DNA of 61,905 bases from contig NZ_LJJE01000119.1 of NCBI RefSeq assembly GCF_001854765.1, positions 1 through 61,905 on the forward strand, read 5' to 3'. This DNA comes from Vibrio sonorensis. GTDB lineage: Bacteria; Pseudomonadota; Gammaproteobacteria; Enterobacterales; Vibrionaceae. Each line of letters begins with the position of its first letter. The stretch's first letter is position 1. A program made the position numbers and the translations under genes. The notes under the pieces are model-generated. The model was not told where the DNA came from, ran no database searches, and saw only the letters and a program-made list of their open reading frames with translations. Shown here one piece after another: positions 46,807 to 56,026 of this stretch.

Positions 46807-48245
46807 ATGGGTACAGAAATGCAAACCGAAAGCAAATATCTGCAAGTCGAAGGGCACATAAAAGGAGCGATAAGCGACGGTATTTATCAAACTGACGATA
46901 AAATCCCCTCGATTCGTCAGCTCTGTGCTGAGCTTGGCGTGGCCAAAAACACTGTAATTCGCGCTTATCAGGAGCTTGAGGCTCAAGGTTTTCTCTACTC
47001 TGTTAAAAAGTCTGGCTACAGGGTTAGCCCGGTACCAGCTCCAGAAGAGACACCCCAAAAACCTCAAGCGGTGGATATGTTGTCAGTGGCAAAAGAGATT
47101 CTTACTCATGACGAAACAAAAGAGTGGCTGCCAGTTGGCTCTGCTCACCCCTTTACCGACGTCCCTGCCATACGCTCCCTATATGCTGAGATAGGTCGAC
47201 AAGCCAGAAAGCAAACTTACCTACCAAGCCAGTATGAACTCCCCCCGGCAACGGAGCCCTGATAAAACACATCGTCAGAATAGGACAGGAAGACGGTATT
47301 CAGGCCAAATCGTCCGATATTGCAATTACGCAAGGGGCACAGCAAGGGATCAGCTTGGCACTAAGAGCTCTCACCGTTGCGGGTCAAGTTGTCGCCGTAG
47401 AATCACCCTGTTACTTTAGCACCTTGTTGCTGATTGAGTCTCTTGGGTTAAAGGTCATAGAAGTGCCAAGTTGTGTTCGAAACGGTATCGACCCAGAAGC
47501 ACTCAAAACCATTCTCGATACATGGTCTGTCTCCGCCATTGTTGTTACGCCTAACTTTACCAACCCAACCGGCTCTAGAATGCCCCTTAAAAGGCGAAAG
47601 CGCTTGCTAGAGGTTTCCGGTGATACACCGATTATCGAGGACGACGTTTTTCACGAATTTAGTTATGAAGAGAAAATCCCCAGCTTAAAAGCGCTCGATG
47701 ATAGCGATCGGGTTATCTACGTAAACTCTTTTTCAAAGTCTTTAGATTCTCGCTTAAGACTTGGCTGGATCTTATCGGGGCGTTACCAGCCGGAAATAGA
47801 AAAAGCGCTCATTTGCGACAACATGGGTAGCCCAGGGTTAATTCAATCGGCATTAACAGAGTTTCTTTCCACGGGGAAATATCGCCAGCACATCGGAAAA
47901 ATGTCTCGATATTATCAAACCGCGACTCGCAAATTTTGTCATCGTCTTACACTTGTTCTCGATCAACACTCAAGCTTAAGGGGGCGTTATCACCTTTCTC
48001 AACCCTTGGGCTCCTTTCTTGTTTGGTTAACCTTACCCAGGGGTTTCGATAGCCTCGCTCTATATCGGGCCTGTAAAGAAGAGAAAATTGGCCTGCTTCC
48101 CGGGACGCTGTTTGGAACTAAAAATCAATTTAAACACTGCGTCAGATTCAGTTGCTCACGATTCAACGACGACGAGCAAGCTCTACTGGCAATGAAAACC
48201 CTTGGCCAGTTGATTGATCAGCAAACCCGAACCATAAACACATAG
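46807..48245 (+). pseudogene. MocR-family regulator (GntR plus aminotransferase), broken by one missing base (probably intact)
   Basis: GntR winged helix-turn-helix at about 10-75 (IPSIRQLCAELGVAKNTVIR). A class I aminotransferase-like PLP domain follows, with the lysine region YVNSFSKSLDSRLRLGW. The frame is lost at 47247-47248. Adding one G (ccccccgg to ccccccggg) restores YELPPGNGALIKHIVRIGQ and a protein of about 479 residues, normal for MocR regulators. A slightly later ATG (46819) is also possible. Likely PLP- or amino-acid-responsive control of the divergent EamA exporter. Confidence 0.88.
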
Positions 48246-48318
48246 GTGTACCAATAAAATATGGCTGGATTTTGCATTTACCCCTACTATGTCTAAAAAA
48301 AACAACAAGGTGCTCAAC

Positions 48319-48855
48319 ATGCAACAAGACGTTATCGACTTCTGGTTTTCAACCTTAACCCCTAAAGATTGGTTCACGGTTAACCCTGAGCTAGATAAAA
48401 CCATTACTGCAAAGTTCGGCTCACTACTCAAACAAGCGGCTCAATGCGAACTCTTTGCATGGCGTGGGACGCCAGAAGGTAGACTGGCGGAAATCATTGT
48501 TCTCGACCAGTTTTCGCGCAACATTCACCGAAATACACCTTTAGCTTTTGCTCAAGATCCTTTAGCTCTAGCGCTTGCCCAACAAGCAATTGATGCTGGA
48601 GATGATATGAGATTGCCAGCAGAAAAAAGAGCGTTTGCGTATTTGCCGTTTATGCACAGTGAATCCAAGCTCATTCACGAGCAAGCGGTTACTTTATTCA
48701 GCCAACAAGGCATGGAAAACAACTTGGAGTTTGAACACAAGCACAAGGTAATTATCGATAGGTTTGCCCGTTATCCACACCGAAATGCAGTTTTAAACAG
48801 GCAAAGCACAGAAGAAGAGTTGGCATTTTTGCAGCAACCCAATTCGAGCTTCTAA
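48319..48855 (+). CDS. DUF924-family protein
   Basis: About 178 residues, soluble, TPR-like helical. The family pattern is clear: VIDFWFSTLTPKDWF at the start, AEIIVLDQFSRNIHRNTPLA in the middle and YLPFMHSESKLIHEQAV further on. A start at 48289 is open, but 48319 matches the family N-terminus and has AGGTG upstream. Function of the family is not established. Confidence 0.85.
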   Translation: MQQDVIDFWFSTLTPKDWFTVNPELDKTITAKFGSLLKQAAQCELFAWRGTPEGRLAEIIVLDQFSRNIHRNTPLAFAQDPLALALAQQAIDAGDDMRLPAEKRAFAYLPFMHSESKLIHEQAVTLFSQQGMENNLEFEHKHKVIIDRFARYPHRNAVLNRQSTEEELAFLQQPNSSF

Positions 48856-48900
48856 ACACCGTCTATACTGATATTTCTGCCTTTAAACTAGGAGTGTGGT

Positions 48901-49325
48901 TTGATTGAGATTGCAGGTATTGATCATATCGTTCTAAGAACCGATAAGCTGGAAGCGATGCAACGCTTTTACTGTGACATTTTAGGTTGTCAGATAGAGC
49001 GCGATCAGATGGATAAATACGGTCTACTCCAGCTTAGGGCAGGAAGTGCACTAATTGATTTAGTGACCTAGAAGGGACGTTAGGAAAAAGAGCGGGCGGT
49101 GTGCCAGATGGAAAGCACATTAATCTAGAGCACTTTTGCCTGCAAATTGAACCTGTTAGTGAGTCTTCACTATTGGCTTATTTAGTAGAGCAACACATCC
49201 CGCACGAGGCATTTGCTCTTAGATATGGAGCACAGGGATACAGTCGGTCGGTGTATATTGAGGACCCACAAGGGAACATAGTTGAGCTCAAGCCACGCAA
49301 GCACGAAGAAGACCCATCAATTTGA
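48901..49325 (+). pseudogene. VOC-family (glyoxalase-like) protein, broken by one missing base (probably intact)
   Basis: TTG start at 48901 with AGGAGTG before it. The first half encodes AGIDHIVLRTDKLEAMQRFY, the typical first beta-alpha unit of the VOC fold with a metal-ligand His. The second half contains HINLEHFCLQIE and YIEDPQGNIVELK with the further ligands. The frame is lost at about 49065. One added G (gtgacc to gtggacc) gives LIDLVDLEGTLGKRAGG and about 141 residues. Substrate unknown. Confidence 0.85.
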
Positions 49326-49427
49326 TGCGAACCTGTTGTAACCCGTACCCGATGGACACATAATGATGGCGATAAAACTCAAGACAAAAGCGCTTTGAAT
49401 AGCGTTTATTTGTTCCGGAGACCATAT

Positions 49428-49682
49428 ATGATCAGTTGTAGCCAATATGATTACATCGAACTGGCCTGCGTTTTTCACATTCAAGTGCGCATCACCACAG
49501 AGAATGGGAGCGTGTTCGAAGGTATCGCGTTAGATACCGGATACAACAAGCAAAAGAAAGAGTGTTTGATTTTGCAAACGAATGGCCAAGAAGCTTGGTT
49601 CGAAACTGACACCTTAACTGAAATGCAAGCCCTAACCCCTAACCCACATTTTACTCTTGTCAGCTTTCAACAAATCACATGA
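49428..49682 (+). CDS. rof: Rho-binding antiterminator (Rof/YaeO)
   Basis: 84 residues. MISCSQYDYIELACVFHIQV and the following EGIALDTGYNKQKKE match the small OB-like Rof fold, which binds Rho and blocks its RNA-binding site to reduce termination. The start at 49428 (GGAG 8 nt before) matches the family better than an earlier ATG at 49395. Confidence 0.85.
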   Translation: MISCSQYDYIELACVFHIQVRITTENGSVFEGIALDTGYNKQKKECLILQTNGQEAWFETDTLTEMQALTPNPHFTLVSFQQIT

Positions 49683-49749
49683 GTTCAGCGTTACGTTATT
49701 GTTTTATCGCACTATACTTGGAGAGTGTATATTCAGTCTGGAGAAGCCA

Positions 49750-50502
49750 ATGAAACATTTGATTGGTGCCGCACTGTTATTGTCATCGACAACCGCTGCT
49801 GTGGCCGATGAAAAGATTGAGGTTTGCGGTGACGCTATTGATTGGCCTCCATACACCTATCTGACCCGCGACGGTGTGAGAGGAGTCGATGCAGATATCC
49901 TCGATCACATTCTTGGCAAAAATGATATCTCCTACAAGTTGTCGGTGACAGCTTGGAGCCGGTGCCTTAGAGATGCAGCTATAGGGAACACTTATCAAAT
50001 GGCCGTCAGTGCCACTCATAGTGCTCACCGAGCCAGTCAGTTTATCTACACCGATTGGTACTACGAAGTAACACCTTTTTATCTCTACTCAAAAAAGACG
50101 TTTCCCGGCGGTTTGAACATCAAATCTATTGACGATCTGAAAGGCTACAAGGTCTGCGGCATCCACGGCTATAACTACTCTGACTTCGGTTTGGAAAACA
50201 TCGACCAAAACAGTGTTGAAGTTTCCGAAGCACTCAATGAAGTGAGACTAAATCGATGCGATGTCTTCTTAAGCTGGAAAGAGATATTGCTCGGCTTAGG
50301 TCTGGTTACCGAAAATGATTTTCACCGTTATGCCGTCATTGCTGCCCCGGTCCCTAATATGGATAGACACAAGTTCTACTTTTTGATTTCTCGCGCTTAT
50401 CCTCAGGCCCAAGCCCTCAAAACGCTGATTGACCGAGAAATTCAGCAGTTAAAAGAGAGTGGCAAGCTTCAACGCATTATCAATAAATACTTAAAGCGAT
50501 AA
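49750..50502 (+). CDS. Periplasmic solute-binding protein (SBP_bac_3 type)
   Basis: 250 residues; the start at 49750 has GGAGAAG upstream and gives a clean signal peptide ending AVA at about residue 18. The mature part begins DEKIEVCGDAIDWPPYTYLT with GVRGVDADILDHILG, a family hallmark. No transporter genes adjoin it. Confidence 0.82.
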   Translation: MKHLIGAALLLSSTTAAVADEKIEVCGDAIDWPPYTYLTRDGVRGVDADILDHILGKNDISYKLSVTAWSRCLRDAAIGNTYQMAVSATHSAHRASQFIYTDWYYEVTPFYLYSKKTFPGGLNIKSIDDLKGYKVCGIHGYNYSDFGLENIDQNSVEVSEALNEVRLNRCDVFLSWKEILLGLGLVTENDFHRYAVIAAPVPNMDRHKFYFLISRAYPQAQALKTLIDREIQQLKESGKLQRIINKYLKR

Positions 50503-50507
50503 AAAAA

Positions 50508-50527
50508 TCCCGGCATCATTGCCGGGA
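50508..50527 (-). terminator. Terminator between convergent genes
   Basis: Stem TCCCGGCA/TGCCGGGA with a TCAT loop. On the minus strand it is followed by seven Ts, so it mainly terminates the malate-synthase-G-like gene. Confidence 0.85.
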
Positions 50528-50554
50528 AAATTCAGTTCAGAGTTTGTTTTCTGC

Positions 50555-51124
50555 TTAGCAGGTGTAGCAAGGTTCCAAGGTGTAATCTTCACCGTTTTTG
50601 GCCGTATACTCTTTTGATTCGCTACAAGCTTGCGGCTTACCGTTTTGATCACCTTTAACCAAGCTAATCCAGTGGCGCATAGCAGAGTTATCCGTTTCGG
50701 TCATAGGGAACTTTGTACAGGTTTCTAGCTGTATGTCTTTAATTTCCACCAGCTCAATGCTGCCTGTTCCCTTGTGTTCACCAAAGCTGATTTCTACGTG
50801 GCTCCCCGTACCATCTCTCAATAGAAGAGACTCTGGATCTTCTTTTTCACCCGCATAGGCAACGAAGTGTTTTGGATGCTCAAGCCCGCTGTGCCCCCCG
50901 TCTTTGAAATACGCCATGATATGGCGGTAATCAACCACATAAGCGGTCACATCCTGATGAGAGCCATGCTCTAGTGGAAACAGTCTATCGAGCAGTTGTT
51001 TTGCTCTCATCTGTTTTTCAGTCTGTTGATGGCAGCTAATCGTTTCGACAGCGAAAACTGCTTCAGCGATAACAGATTTATCTTTTTGTTTAATATCAGT
51101 TTTATCGAATGTTAGCATATTCAT
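50555..51124 (-). CDS. Stand-alone protein resembling one domain of malate synthase G
   Basis: 189 residues, no signal peptide. The middle (about 35-105) aligns by eye with a segment of GlcB: LLDRLFPLEHGSHQDVTAY against FLDESLPLENGSYQDVVAF, then FVAYAGEKEDPESLLLRDG against FVGYRGDAAAPTCILLKNN, and HVEI against HIEL. In GlcB this is the accessory alpha/beta domain, not the catalytic barrel, and none of the catalytic residues are present. A Cys-rich tail (EPCYTC) is extra. It is divergent from a RamB/ScfR-type regulator that in relatives controls two-carbon or short-chain acyl metabolism. Start chosen for GAGGGA 7 nt before 51124. Confidence 0.75.
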   Translation of the reverse strand: MNMLTFDKTDIKQKDKSVIAEAVFAVETISCHQQTEKQMRAKQLLDRLFPLEHGSHQDVTAYVVDYRHIMAYFKDGGHSGLEHPKHFVAYAGEKEDPESLLLRDGTGSHVEISFGEHKGTGSIELVEIKDIQLETCTKFPMTETDNSAMRHWISLVKGDQNGKPQACSESKEYTAKNGEDYTLEPCYTC

Positions 51125-51258
51125 AGTCGTTCCCTCATCAATCACACATACACTTCGAACTGAAGCAAAGTTTCAAAATTGCGTACTGTTACGTTAAAAA
51201 TTTGTGACTTTGCTTACTTGGAAGATTAGCGAATTATTGACTACAATTTCACAACAAA

Positions 51259-51282
51259 AATTTTACAATGTGAATTTTACAA
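51259..51282. promoter_or_regulatory. Tandem AATTTTACAA motif before the ScfR-type gene
   Basis: AATTTTACAA occurs at 51259-51268 and again at 51273-51282, 14 bp apart, directly before the predicted ATG. This may be an autoregulatory site. It leaves no room for a normal ribosome-binding site, so the start of the gene is uncertain. Confidence 0.35.
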
Positions 51283-51283
51283 A

Positions 51284-52821
51284 ATGTCGCTGTCGAAAAG
51301 TTTAATCCGCCAATCCCATTTTTTGGTACAAAGATAAGAAACCTGAGAAAACGCAACCATTTAACGATGGAAGATCTCTCAGCTCGGTGTATTCGTGTCA
51401 ATCCCGAATACGCTCCGTCAGTTTCCTACCTTTCCATGATTGAACGTGGAAAGCGTGTACCCAGTATTGATATGCTGGAAGTCATTGCCGAAGTTTTCCA
51501 AAAAGATCCCCACTGGTTTCTAGACGATGAACCAGAAAAGGCAGACATCACCCCAGATAAAGGCAATCGCGGTGGCATTAAAGGAATGGCGCTAGAGCCA
51601 AGTTTTTTATTTTCCAACGATATTTTGCAAATCGCCATCCCCGAAATGCTATCGCAAACAGGGATCACTGGACGACAGTTCGCTCACTTATTGATACGCG
51701 CCCACCAAGAGAGTCATCAAAATCATTTTCCCGACCTTGAAAGAGCCGCAGAAGAAGTGGGGTTAAAACGCCTTAACCTTTCCGTTGAAGACTTAATGGA
51801 CATTGCGCGCAGTATGGGCTTGACCATTCGATGGGTAAAACGTTCACCGCAAGAAGTCGTCGACGAGCTTGGTATAAGCGCCAAACAAGTAGTGACATCC
51901 TTCTTTGAGCCTCCGGGAAGCATCTATCTCAATGAAGTACTTAAAAAGTACCCTACCCGCCTTAAATACGATTTGGCGGTTTACATCGGCCATTGTGTTC
52001 TACACAGCAAAGAAGGATTGCAAAGTGTTTTGTCCATCGGGCATACCAACAGTTGGGAGAGCGATAGCAACCCCTCGTCCGAACTGAATTCGCGAGACAT
52101 TTTGCAAGCGTGGAGAGATTTTGAATCCAGTTTCTTTGCCGGCGCTTTATTGTGTCCTAAAGTTCCTTTCAGGCAGCTACTCGATAGAAGCGGTTATGAA
52201 ATAGACGTCCATCTTAAAGCAGGGGTTTCACCTTCAGTCGCTATGCGCCGTATGACAGTCGTTTCGCCCTATCCCCATTGGCACTACTTCGATGCATATG
52301 GACAAAACAAATTAAAAGCCGTCTATCGCGGAAACGGTATCCCACTCCCGTGGGGGAACATGAGACAAGTCAACGACCCCTGTCAGCATTGGGCGGTATT
52401 CAGACGCCTTTCTGAACCTCAAGCAGACAGTAGCGCTCAGATTTCAATCCTTAACGTCGGTGACGAGCCACGTATCTATTGCTGCGAATCAATGAACATT
52501 ACTGACCCTGCCGGTAACAATCGCGTACTATGCGCAGGGATAGATCTCAACCCAGCCATCGACGCACAAGGCGGAGATGCCATTCAAATCGCAACAGAGC
52601 TGCAAAGCCTGTGTGTAAACAGAGGTGGTTCAGCGGCCATTCCTCATCATATTCAAAAAGAATTTACCACTATCGCTCGTATTCTGAATATTAACTGGAT
52701 AGAAAGGGGACTCATGTCTGAAGCGCGAGTCATTTGCTCCAGAGGTGCAAACTGCCCTCGTCAGCCAAGTTGCTACCAAAACTGCGAAGACGCCCCACAA
52801 GCACTTTCATTGACAAAATAG
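51284..52821 (+). pseudogene. RamB/ScfR-type regulator (XRE plus ImmA/IrrE-like), N-terminus broken by one missing base
   Basis: The open part from 51367 begins inside the helix-turn-helix (MEDLSARCIRVNPEYAPSVS, YLSMIERGKRVPSIDML). The sequence just before it, in the same frame, encodes FGTKIRNLRKRNHLT, the missing first helix. One added T in the T6 run at 51316-51321 joins this to an ATG at 51284 (MSLSKSLIRQSHFF), total about 511 residues. The rest has an IrrE/DUF2083-like central domain and a C-terminal Cys cluster (CSRGANCPRQPSCYQNC). Relatives (RamB, ScfR) control acetate/propionate or short-chain acyl-CoA metabolism. Confidence 0.82.
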
Positions 52822-52841
52822 CCTAGAGTAGAAAGAAAAAA

Positions 52842-52941
52842 AGCCAATCACAATTGGGTGATTGGCTATATATAAGTGTGAACAAATTAGGTTCACTAAC
52901 AACGTCAGTTGGCTAGGTGACCCTCGGCTTAATAAGGGTCA
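52842..52941. terminator. Cluster of hairpins after the ScfR-type gene
   Basis: Three stems follow one another: AGCCAATCAC/GTGATTGGCT (52842-52867), GTGAAC/GTTCAC (about 52878-52897), and TGACCCT/AGGGTCA (52918-52941). The first is preceded by an A-run, so it can terminate minus-strand transcripts; the last is followed by AT-rich sequence. They may be terminators, or part of a small RNA; no known RNA family was recognised. Confidence 0.5.
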
Positions 52942-53098
52942 ATTATATTAATGCAGTTAGCGTGCCAACTTTGAATCTATCTAAAAAAGGGCCAAATTGC
53001 TTATTTTATGTCCTGTTTCATGAAAACACCGTGCATAACCAAAATGCAAAACGCAAAACGAAAGCAAATTGCGAATATTAGAATTGCAGTTTGCAAAT

Positions 53099-53533
53099 TT
53101 ACTTTTCTCTAAATACCCAAATTGGCCCAATCAGAAGAAAGGCGAGATCTTCCAACAAGGATGGGTGGCGACCTTCGATTTTGTGTCCAATAAACTGTAA
53201 CCACCACAAAACTGCAAACGTGGAAAGCGAAATAAGGAACACGGGAAGTTGCAAAAGAGACAGAGACCAAACAAGTGAAATAGACGCTAAGGTAAAACCT
53301 AGCATCATCAAAAACACCATTACCGAGAGCTTAAAGTAGAACACTAGAACCGGAACACTGATTATCCATACCCAATTAATATGAAGTCCCAGCAACGACA
53401 ACTGAGGAATCGACCATATCAGGCCAACCGCAGCAACAAAAATGCCCGGCACCGCGACGCGGTGGATTTTCTTGTTAGTGGGATTCTGATGGCTTTCACC
53501 ATATGCTGATAACCATTGAGATAGCGTTTTCAT
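53099..53533 (-). CDS. DUF962/Mpo1-like membrane protein
   Basis: 144 residues, four hydrophobic helices. The N-terminal WLSAYGESHQNPTNKKIHRV and the later LQFIGHKIEGRHPSLLEDL provide the conserved His residues of the DUF962/Mpo1 family; yeast Mpo1 is an Fe(II)-dependent fatty-acid alpha-dioxygenase. Probable inner-membrane protein; bacterial role unknown. Confidence 0.82.
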   Translation of the reverse strand: MKTLSQWLSAYGESHQNPTNKKIHRVAVPGIFVAAVGLIWSIPQLSLLGLHINWVWIISVPVLVFYFKLSVMVFLMMLGFTLASISLVWSLSLLQLPVFLISLSTFAVLWWLQFIGHKIEGRHPSLLEDLAFLLIGPIWVFREK

Positions 53534-53614
53534 AAGCGCGCCCCCTGCAAATACCCTTCTATTTCTATAGCAGTTTTTTTAAAGGTCTGCCGCTTTGAAA
53601 ACAAGTAGAGTACG

Positions 53615-54979
53615 CTAACAGCTTAGCTGACGCCTTTTTTCTTGATACATACGAGCATCCGCCACTTTTAACATGTCTTCCGCTGTCGCAAACTGCTGTT
53701 TGTACATGGCATAGCCGACGCTAACTTTAATATGAATCAGGTGTTGGTCATAGATAACAGGTGTATGGCATAGTGCCTTTTGTATCTCAATATTGATCAG
53801 ATCGACATCGTCCACATGACTGATTCGAGGGAGTAATACTAGAAACTCATCACCGCCAATACGCGAGACCACATCAGATGTTCTAAGCACACCTTTAATG
53901 CGCTCTGCACAAGCAATTAAGACCTTATCTCCCGCAGCATGCCCATATTGGTCATTGATCTGCTTGAACTTATCGAGGTCGATATTGAGTATGGCAAAGC
54001 TTTCATCTCGCTCTTGTTTCGCCACCGATTCAAACTGATGCTCAAGGGTATACATAAAGTAACGGCGATTAGGGATCCCGGTGAGTTCATCGTGAAGAGA
54101 ACGTTCGTTGGCACGTGAATAGAGCCTAAAGATGGTAGTAAAGGCCAGCACTAGTAAAAGAACAGTTGGATAACCGATCAACCGTGCGATTTCGCTGCGA
54201 TACCAAGGCACATAATCGAGTAGATCAGATTTGGTTGACGCCGCCAAACTCCAACTACCATAAGGGAAGTGTACCGATTGAGTCGAAAAGGCATTCTCAA
54301 ACACCTTGGCTTCACCATAAAAAATAGCGCCCGAAGAGCCAGTACTATCAACACCTCGTATAGCTAGGTTGTATTTGTACGCAAAGGACTCAACCCCTGC
54401 ATTGACAAACAGGTTGTCCAGATCCAGCACCACACTACACACCCCCCAGTACCTTTGATTAAGTGGAGGGTCAGAGAAGATCGGCATTCTGGCAATTAAT
54501 GCCCTACCACCCTGAACAAGGTTAACAGGGCCTGCGATAAATATTTCCTGAAGTTCTTGGGCTTTTTTAATCGACTTCCACTGCGCGGGAATGGTGCGAT
54601 AGTCCAATCCTAGGGCTCTTTCATTGCCTTCTAATGGATAGATATACTGGATCACGTCATCAGGGGCCAGACCTATGATTTTTATGTGCTTACTCTTTCT
54701 CTTTACCCCAGAAGCTAACTTGTCCCAGTTGTTAAACTTGAGGTCGGGATTAGCAGAGATAAGGGTTGAAAGGCTATGAGCCACATAAATATCCGATACG
54801 ATGGCAGCCTCTAGTTGAGCACGCACGATCGATAGTTCTTCTTTCGCACGAGTTTGAAGATTGTCTCTAATAAACGACTTTTGGTTTCGATCCAACAGTT
54901 CAATCAAACCGATTGAAACGGTTATGGTCAACAGCAGAAAAAGGTTAACAGACCACTGCTTACCAGCACTAATCCCCAT
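53615..54979 (-). CDS. Diguanylate cyclase with CHASE sensor
   Basis: 454 residues. Two membrane helices (about 10-28 and 265-285) enclose a periplasmic CHASE domain. The C-terminal GGDEF domain has intact RIGGDEFLVLL and an allosteric RxxD site (RTSD) five residues before it, so it should make cyclic di-GMP with product inhibition. The start at 54979 is preferred (GGGGGAACG upstream). Confidence 0.9.
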   Translation of the reverse strand: MGISAGKQWSVNLFLLLTITVSIGLIELLDRNQKSFIRDNLQTRAKEELSIVRAQLEAAIVSDIYVAHSLSTLISANPDLKFNNWDKLASGVKRKSKHIKIIGLAPDDVIQYIYPLEGNERALGLDYRTIPAQWKSIKKAQELQEIFIAGPVNLVQGGRALIARMPIFSDPPLNQRYWGVCSVVLDLDNLFVNAGVESFAYKYNLAIRGVDSTGSSGAIFYGEAKVFENAFSTQSVHFPYGSWSLAASTKSDLLDYVPWYRSEIARLIGYPTVLLLVLAFTTIFRLYSRANERSLHDELTGIPNRRYFMYTLEHQFESVAKQERDESFAILNIDLDKFKQINDQYGHAAGDKVLIACAERIKGVLRTSDVVSRIGGDEFLVLLPRISHVDDVDLINIEIQKALCHTPVIYDQHLIHIKVSVGYAMYKQQFATAEDMLKVADARMYQEKRRQLSC

Positions 54980-55310
54980 CGTTCCCCCTTCCCAGAAACA
55001 CTGCAATTGGCAGCAAAAACAAATTAGTGGTGCTTTAGTGTTATTTTTATGTAACTAGCTATAAGTATACCCAATCCGTCGTCGCTTGTTGCTCACCATA
55101 ACGAATTAATTAATAACTATATCACTTAAATCACAATGACTAGTTTTCTAACTGCAATTATCATTCCAAGTAATTAAAATATATCACTTTATCCATTTTA
55201 CTTATCACAAGAGAATTTCTCTCACTGGTTGAGTCACTCCCTCAACTGACGCTTGAGTCACAAAACGCGAAGGCTTATCCTCAACAATACGCTCGATAGA
55301 AGGACTTGTT
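54980..55310. other. 331-nt divergent intergenic region
   Basis: AT-rich, between the divergent cyclase and AlkB-like genes. No repeat or hairpin of note; holds both promoters presumably. Confidence 0.4.
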
Positions 55311-55913
55311 ATGAACGGCGATCTGTTTTCCAATTCACTTAAACCAGACTGGATTGAACTACCAGACGCTAAGCTATTGCTCATCCCCGACTTTTTGCCA
55401 TCCACAAAAGCCGACCAATGCTTTTCCGACCTTCTAGAACATGTGCCTTGGAAGCAAGAAGCCATATCTTTATTTGGGAAGTCGGTGTTACAACCACGAG
55501 TACAAGCGTGGTATGGCGATAAATCTTACACATATTCGGGATTATCAATGCAGCCGTTGCCTTGGTTGCCCATTTTGCTACGGCTAAAACAGCAATGTGA
55601 ATCTGCATCAGGGCACAAGTACAACTCTCTACTCGCCAACTTATATCGGGATGGAAAAGACTCTATGGGTTGGCATCAGGACAATGAGCCAGAGCTCGGC
55701 AGAAATCCGACCATCGCGTCTCTGAGCTTGGGAGGCACGCGACGCTTCTCTCTAAAACATAAGTTTAACGATCACAAGTACCAGATAGACCTCCAACACG
55801 GTACTCTTCTTGTCATGTCCGGAAGCACTCAACACTTCTGGATGCATCAAGTCGCTAAGACGACCAAAGCCGTCAGTCCAAGGATCAATCTCACATTTCG
55901 TCGAATCATCTAA
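55311..55913 (+). CDS. AlkB-like 2-oxoglutarate/Fe(II) dioxygenase
   Basis: 200 residues. Iron ligands MGWHQDNEPE (HxD) and a downstream His at TQHFW are visible, followed by RINLTFR that binds 2-oxoglutarate. Members of this group (AlkB/ALKBH2-3-like) remove methyl groups from damaged bases. The RVQAWYGDKSYTYSG segment matches the nucleotide-recognition lid. Confidence 0.9.
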   Translation: MNGDLFSNSLKPDWIELPDAKLLLIPDFLPSTKADQCFSDLLEHVPWKQEAISLFGKSVLQPRVQAWYGDKSYTYSGLSMQPLPWLPILLRLKQQCESASGHKYNSLLANLYRDGKDSMGWHQDNEPELGRNPTIASLSLGGTRRFSLKHKFNDHKYQIDLQHGTLLVMSGSTQHFWMHQVAKTTKAVSPRINLTFRRII

Positions 55914-56026
55914 CCAGCTTTGATGGGGAAAATTGAAAACTTACAATCCAATTACATTCAACAGACAAATGCATGGTAAATTTTCCTACGGGACTCAATA
56001 GTCAAACAACGTGGTCGGTGACAACA

